A stretch of DNA of 64,000 bases from Cylindrodendrum hubeiense (Eukaryota > Ascomycota > Sordariomycetes > Hypocreales > Nectriaceae), in contig JAANBB010000195.1 in the NCBI GenBank assembly GCA_014621425.1, forward strand, positions 1 through 64,000, in the 5' to 3' direction. A program made the translations under genes and the position numbers. Below the pieces are notes generated by a model that was given only the letters and a program-made list of their open reading frames with translations, had not been told where the DNA came from and did no database searches. Shown here in pieces: positions 60,295 to 64,000 of the stretch. The stretch's first letter is position 1; each line of letters opens with the position of its first letter.

Positions 60295-61934
60295 ATGTCT
60301 GCCGCCAACACCAACACCAACGTGGATGCTGCCGTTAATGACGTCGCAAACACTCTGAGCAATACCTCCATCAGCAAGCCTGCCGATGACAAGACGGCCG
60401 CCAACGAGGCCGCCTCGGCCAGCGCTGCTGAGGGCCGCCGCCTCTACATCGGCAACCTGGCCTATGCGACAACCGAGGAGGAGTTGAAGGCCTTCTTCAA
60501 GAGCTATCTTGTGTAAGTACTTGATGCTCACCTCATTCCGAATTCCATCCTTGGGTTTTTGTCATCGCCCTCATCCCTGGTCATGTTGGCGTTGTCCGCT
60601 GGAGACACGTGTCTTAACACCGCCGTCTGTTATGCGCCTACCTATCGACGATGCATCACGAGAAATATCGACAGGGAGGTCCTAGGGCCCCTGCAGCATA
60701 ACCAAGCTCTTTAAAGTCGCATGCATAGCTGTTGGGTCGGATTTCCGGTGGAAAGTCCACTTCTGCTGCGCTGACCGCCCTGTCGACCCCCGTGCACTGT
60801 CACGACCGCTGCTATCACGCTAGGAACCAATATGCTAACCACCTTTCCCTGTGTAGTGAGTCTGTCTCAATCCCCAAGAACCCTCGTACCGACCGCCCTG
60901 TCGGCTACGCTTTCGTCGATCTCTCTACCCCTACTGAGGCTGAGCGCGCCATCGAGGAGCTCTCTGGCAAGGAGATTCTTGAGCGCAAGGTCTCTGTCCA
61001 GCTTGCTCGCAAGCCTGAGCCCGCTGGTGAGAAGACTGAGGGTGCCAACGGAGAGGGTTCTGGCACGGAGGGCTCTCGCCGCCGAGCTTCCGGACGTGGT
61101 CGTGGACGTGGCCGCGGCCGTGCTGGCCGTGCTGGTCGCGGTGGCCGTGCTGTGAGTCATCTTACCTGATGCTCTTGTGACGGACTTAGACTAACCAAAC
61201 CCAGGACGGTGCTGTCGAGAAGAAGGAGGGCGAGAACATCGAGGCTGTTGCTGCTACCGATGACGCTGCCGCCGCCGCTGCTGCGCCAGCCACCACTGAG
61301 GTTCAACCATTGACAGACATCACAAACAAGAACAACACTGACGAGACCGCGAAGACCTCCAAGACTCAAGCCCGCCCCCAGCGCGAACCCCGCGAGCCCC
61401 GCGAGCCTCGTGAGCGCCGTGAGCGTGGCCCTCCCGCCGATGGAATTCCTTCCAAGACCAAGGTCATGGTCGCCAACCTCCCCTACGACCTGACCGAGGA
61501 GAAGGTTCGTGTCCCTCTGCGCTCATAGATGTGACACTTTTACTAACCTTCAACGATAGCTTATTGAGCTCTTCCAGCCCTATGAGCCTTCTTCCGCCAA
61601 GATTGCCCTCCGACCTATTCCTCGATTTATGATCAAGAAGCTTCAGGCTCGGGGTGAGGCTCGCAAGGGACGTGGCTTCGGCTTCGTCACCCTTGCTTCC
61701 GAGGAGCAGCAGCAGAAGGCTGTCACTGAGATGAACGGCAAGGAGATTGAGGGACGTGAGATCGCCGTCAAGGTGGCCATCGACAGCCCCGACAAGACCG
61801 ACGAGGAGGCCAACGCCCCCGAGGGCGAGACCAACGGCCAGGAGGCTGCCGCCACCCCCGATGCTCCTGCTCCCGCAGCTGCTGCTGTGACCGCCGAGGT
61901 CCCTGCTGCTGCCCCTACCACCACTGCCGCCTAA
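60295..61934 (+). CDS. RNA-binding protein with two RRM domains and an RGG-type linker
   Basis: Probable RNA-binding protein of 395 residues in four exons: 60295-60512, 60857-61151, 61205-61504 and 61560-61934. The introns are 344, 53 and 55 nt and the exons total 1188 nt. RRM1 (about 48-128) has RNP2 LYIGNL and RNP1 VGYAFVDL; the first intron splits it after FFKSYLV. A central Arg/Gly-rich stretch (about 149-171, GRGRGRGRGRAGRAGRGGRA) and a PREPREPRE run form a basic linker. RRM2 (from about 255) has VMVANLPYDLTEEK and GRGFGFVTL and is also split by an intron. The tail is Ala/Pro-rich. Exon joins keep both RRMs intact. Relatives are called RNP-domain proteins in fungi; the RNA targets and exact process are unknown to me. 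Codon use is C-ending and biased, suggesting strong expression. Confidence 0.87.
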
Positions 61935-63030
61935 ATGTCAGGCTGGCAGGTTCCATGGGTCTGGAGATATCCAGCCTAAATGAACACACTTACGATATGG
62001 CATGCGATTTCGACGATTTCTCTTACGGTAGATTCTTGCTACACGAATCAAAGAAAAACAAAGGCGTTGCACCTAACCTGGGGCCAAGAAGTAACCAGCG
62101 GTTGTTGGAACTCTTTAGATCTTGGGATGGTGTTTTTTGACGGCCTTGACTTTGTTTTCTTGACAACATAATATCTCCATAACTGGAGCCCAAAAACTCG
62201 CAAAGCCCTTTCATCTCTGTATTTGTATCTCCCTTTTCTCCATCACCCTTCTGCTGGGTTGTACAATAGCTTGAGCTGGAGGCAGCTGGGGAAGAGAAGC
62301 TTGGCGCAAATCATTAACCAGGGCGTTTTTGAAGCAACTACTTGCCTACAGGCTCTTATTATGTGATGGTGTGACTGAAGGTGAATTAAAAGTGCATGCA
62401 TGAGGATTCCCACATCCCAACCGTAATTCAAGGTGTAAAATGGACCAGCTGGGGCGGATTGTTGGCGGAAGCTTGGGGATGGGTGGTCCCATGGTGGCGC
62501 TCTCCCGAGGCGGGTATATGGCCACCAGCTCGGAAAACGTGGGAAAACGTGGAACGACGTACTGCAAGGCAGAGGAAGACAACATGTTGTGCACAATGCT
62601 GCAGCTTGATGAGCCACATTGGGTTGATGTGCAGCAAAGAAATTCGTTGTAATGCATCACGTGCGTCGAGTGTGTTGCAGCTCGATGCGGTGGTGCGGCC
62701 GTCTCTCAGGCTCGCGGTGAGGCGGAGTGTGTGTGGCTCAAATGGGTGTGGCTGCTGTCAGGGGATGAGTGTGTGCGGGAGCTTGGGAGTGAGCGTAGGT
62801 GTAGGCGTAGAGCTGCGTGGGCGGCATTGGCCCCATTGCCCCGCCGACCCCTTACCAGGCCCACGAACGGAGCATGGGCAGGCGACCTTATCCAACATTG
62901 TCTCCCTGCACTTTGTTGCAACGCCAACTGGGCATCTACTGCACCGCATCCCATAAAACCGCCGCCCGAGAACACCGGGATACCGGAATACCAGACCCCG
63001 TCTAGCCCCCATCACGCTAGATACGTCGCC
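61935..63030. other. Intergenic region before the ArfGAP gene
   Basis: About 1.1 kb holding the RRM gene 3' untranslated region and the promoter of the following gene. GT-rich sequence lies near 62715-62815. No additional gene is supported. Confidence 0.55.
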
Positions 63031-64000
63031 ATGGCTTCCAAGGCCATGTGGGAGGTCGACCCCGAGACACGGTCCAAGGTCCGTCGCCCATGCCCATGCT
63101 CAAGCTCAAGCTCAGCTCCCCGTCCCCGTCGTGGCCCCTTCTCCTAGGCTGCCCTCTGCGCTCGCACGTGCTAACCCTCCGTGATCCCACAGCTGGCCGC
63201 TCTTCAAAAGGTGTCGAACAACAACGCCTGCTGCGACTGCAATGCGCCCTCGCCGCAATGGGCCTCGCCCAAGTTTGGCATCTTCATCTGCCTCTCCTGC
63301 GCCGGCGTTCACCGCGGCCTGGGCGTGCACATCTCCTTCGTCCGCAGCGTCTCCATGGACGCCTTCAAATCGGGCGAGATCGAACGAATGCGACTGGGCG
63401 GTAACGAGGGCTGGAGGAAGTTTTTTGAATCACACGCCGCCACCCAGATGATGGGCATTACCTGGGAGGACTCGACCATCTCGGAGCGATACAGCGGCGA
63501 GGTCGGCGAGGAGTGGAAGGAGAGGCTGAGCTGCCAGGTCGAGGGCCGGGAATACGTGCCTGGGGAAAAGAAGCCCGCGCCGGCACCCGCAAGGCCTGCT
63601 GAGCGGACAACCATGCCCTTGAGCGGGACGGCTCGGGGCGAAAGCCCTGCACAGGGAGGCAAGGCCAAGGTGGACGACCGCTACTTTGCCAAGTTGGGCG
63701 CCGACAATGCTTCGCGGCCGGATGGCCTTCATCCCAGCCAAGGAGGCAAATATGCTGGGTTTGGCAGCTCACCAGCGCCGAGTCAAGGGAACCAGGCCGC
63801 GTTGCCGAACTTTGATGATGTACAGAAGGACCCCGTGGCAGCATTATCCAAGGGATTCGGCTGGTTTACCTCGACTGTGTCAAAGACGGCCAAGACTGTC
63901 AACGATGGCTACATTCAGCCCACTGCCAAGCAGGTACAGCACACCGTCATTCCATCCTCTACTGTTTTAGATCTAACATTTTTTTGCAGTTTGCCGAAGG
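63031..64000 (+). CDS. Arf GTPase-activating protein, Gcs1/ArfGAP1 type (partial)
   Basis: Stimulates GTP hydrolysis by Arf GTPases in Golgi and endosomal vesicle traffic, by family. The gene runs off the right edge. Exons are 63031-63078, 63193-63933 and 63990 onwards, with introns of 114 nt (GTCCGT...CAG, a weak donor) and 56 nt (GTACAG...CAG with a CTAAC branch site). After a short N-terminus ([16 protein letters not shown]) comes the ArfGAP zinc finger C-x2-C-x16-C-x2-C (CCDC, then FICLSC), with the arginine-finger context [20 protein letters not shown] and the WRKFFESH motif. A Pro/Ser-rich linker leads to [10 protein letters not shown] and to amphipathic segments ([28 protein letters not shown]) that resemble the lipid-packing sensor helices of ArfGAP1/Gcs1. 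That resemblance is what selects the Gcs1 type over Glo3 or Age2. Confidence 0.9.

Overview
This window is nuclear DNA of a filamentous ascomycete (Pezizomycotina), most likely a sordariomycete and plausibly Hypocreales. The evidence is short introns (44 to about 150 nt, one of 344 nt) with GT...AG ends and CTAAC/CTGAC-like branch sites, moderately GC-rich coding DNA, scattered genes on both strands without operons, and families typical of these fungi: a SreA-type GATA repressor, a homeobox/C2H2 factor, Clr2, and non-catalytic aspartic-protease-like membrane proteins. I place it no more precisely from sequence alone.

Layout. 0.6-6.1 kb: a conserved fungal protein of unknown function, then a 1194-residue homeobox/C2H2 transcription factor, both on the minus strand. 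6.1-14.1 kb: an 8 kb gene-poor block, AT-richer in its middle, with only decayed-looking fragments. 14.1-20.5 kb: the iron-responsive GATA repressor sreA (minus) divergent from a Bre2/Ash2-type COMPASS subunit (plus). 20.7-26.2 kb: a lysine-rich single-pass membrane protein, the SMC5/6 subunit Nse1, and a seven-helix membrane protein. 27.0-32.4 kb: Clr2-like silencing protein and a three-knuckle zinc-binding protein, convergent. 32.4-41.0 kb: a second gene-poor block holding a tight cluster of perfect hairpins near 39.4 kb. 41.0-48.5 kb: an F-box/WD/UIM protein (Ufo1-like) and a secreted Ser/Thr-rich wall protein. 48.5-57.5 kb: an aspartic-protease-like membrane protein and the diflavin reductase Tah18. 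57.5-64 kb: a two-RRM/RGG RNA-binding protein and the start of an Arf GTPase-activating protein cut by the window edge.

The genes do not form a biosynthetic cluster. Several act on chromatin (Bre2, Clr2, Nse1) or transcription (homeobox factor, SreA), and two touch iron biology (SreA, Tah18), but nothing in the sequence links them functionally. I rebuilt all multi-exon models by hand from splice signals and reading-frame continuity; each complete model sums to a whole number of codons. The most notable observations are an apparent GT...TG intron in bre2, two adjacent perfect hairpins in non-coding DNA, and a five-copy helical repeat in the C-terminal half of the homeobox factor. I did not find a convincing new multi-gene system.
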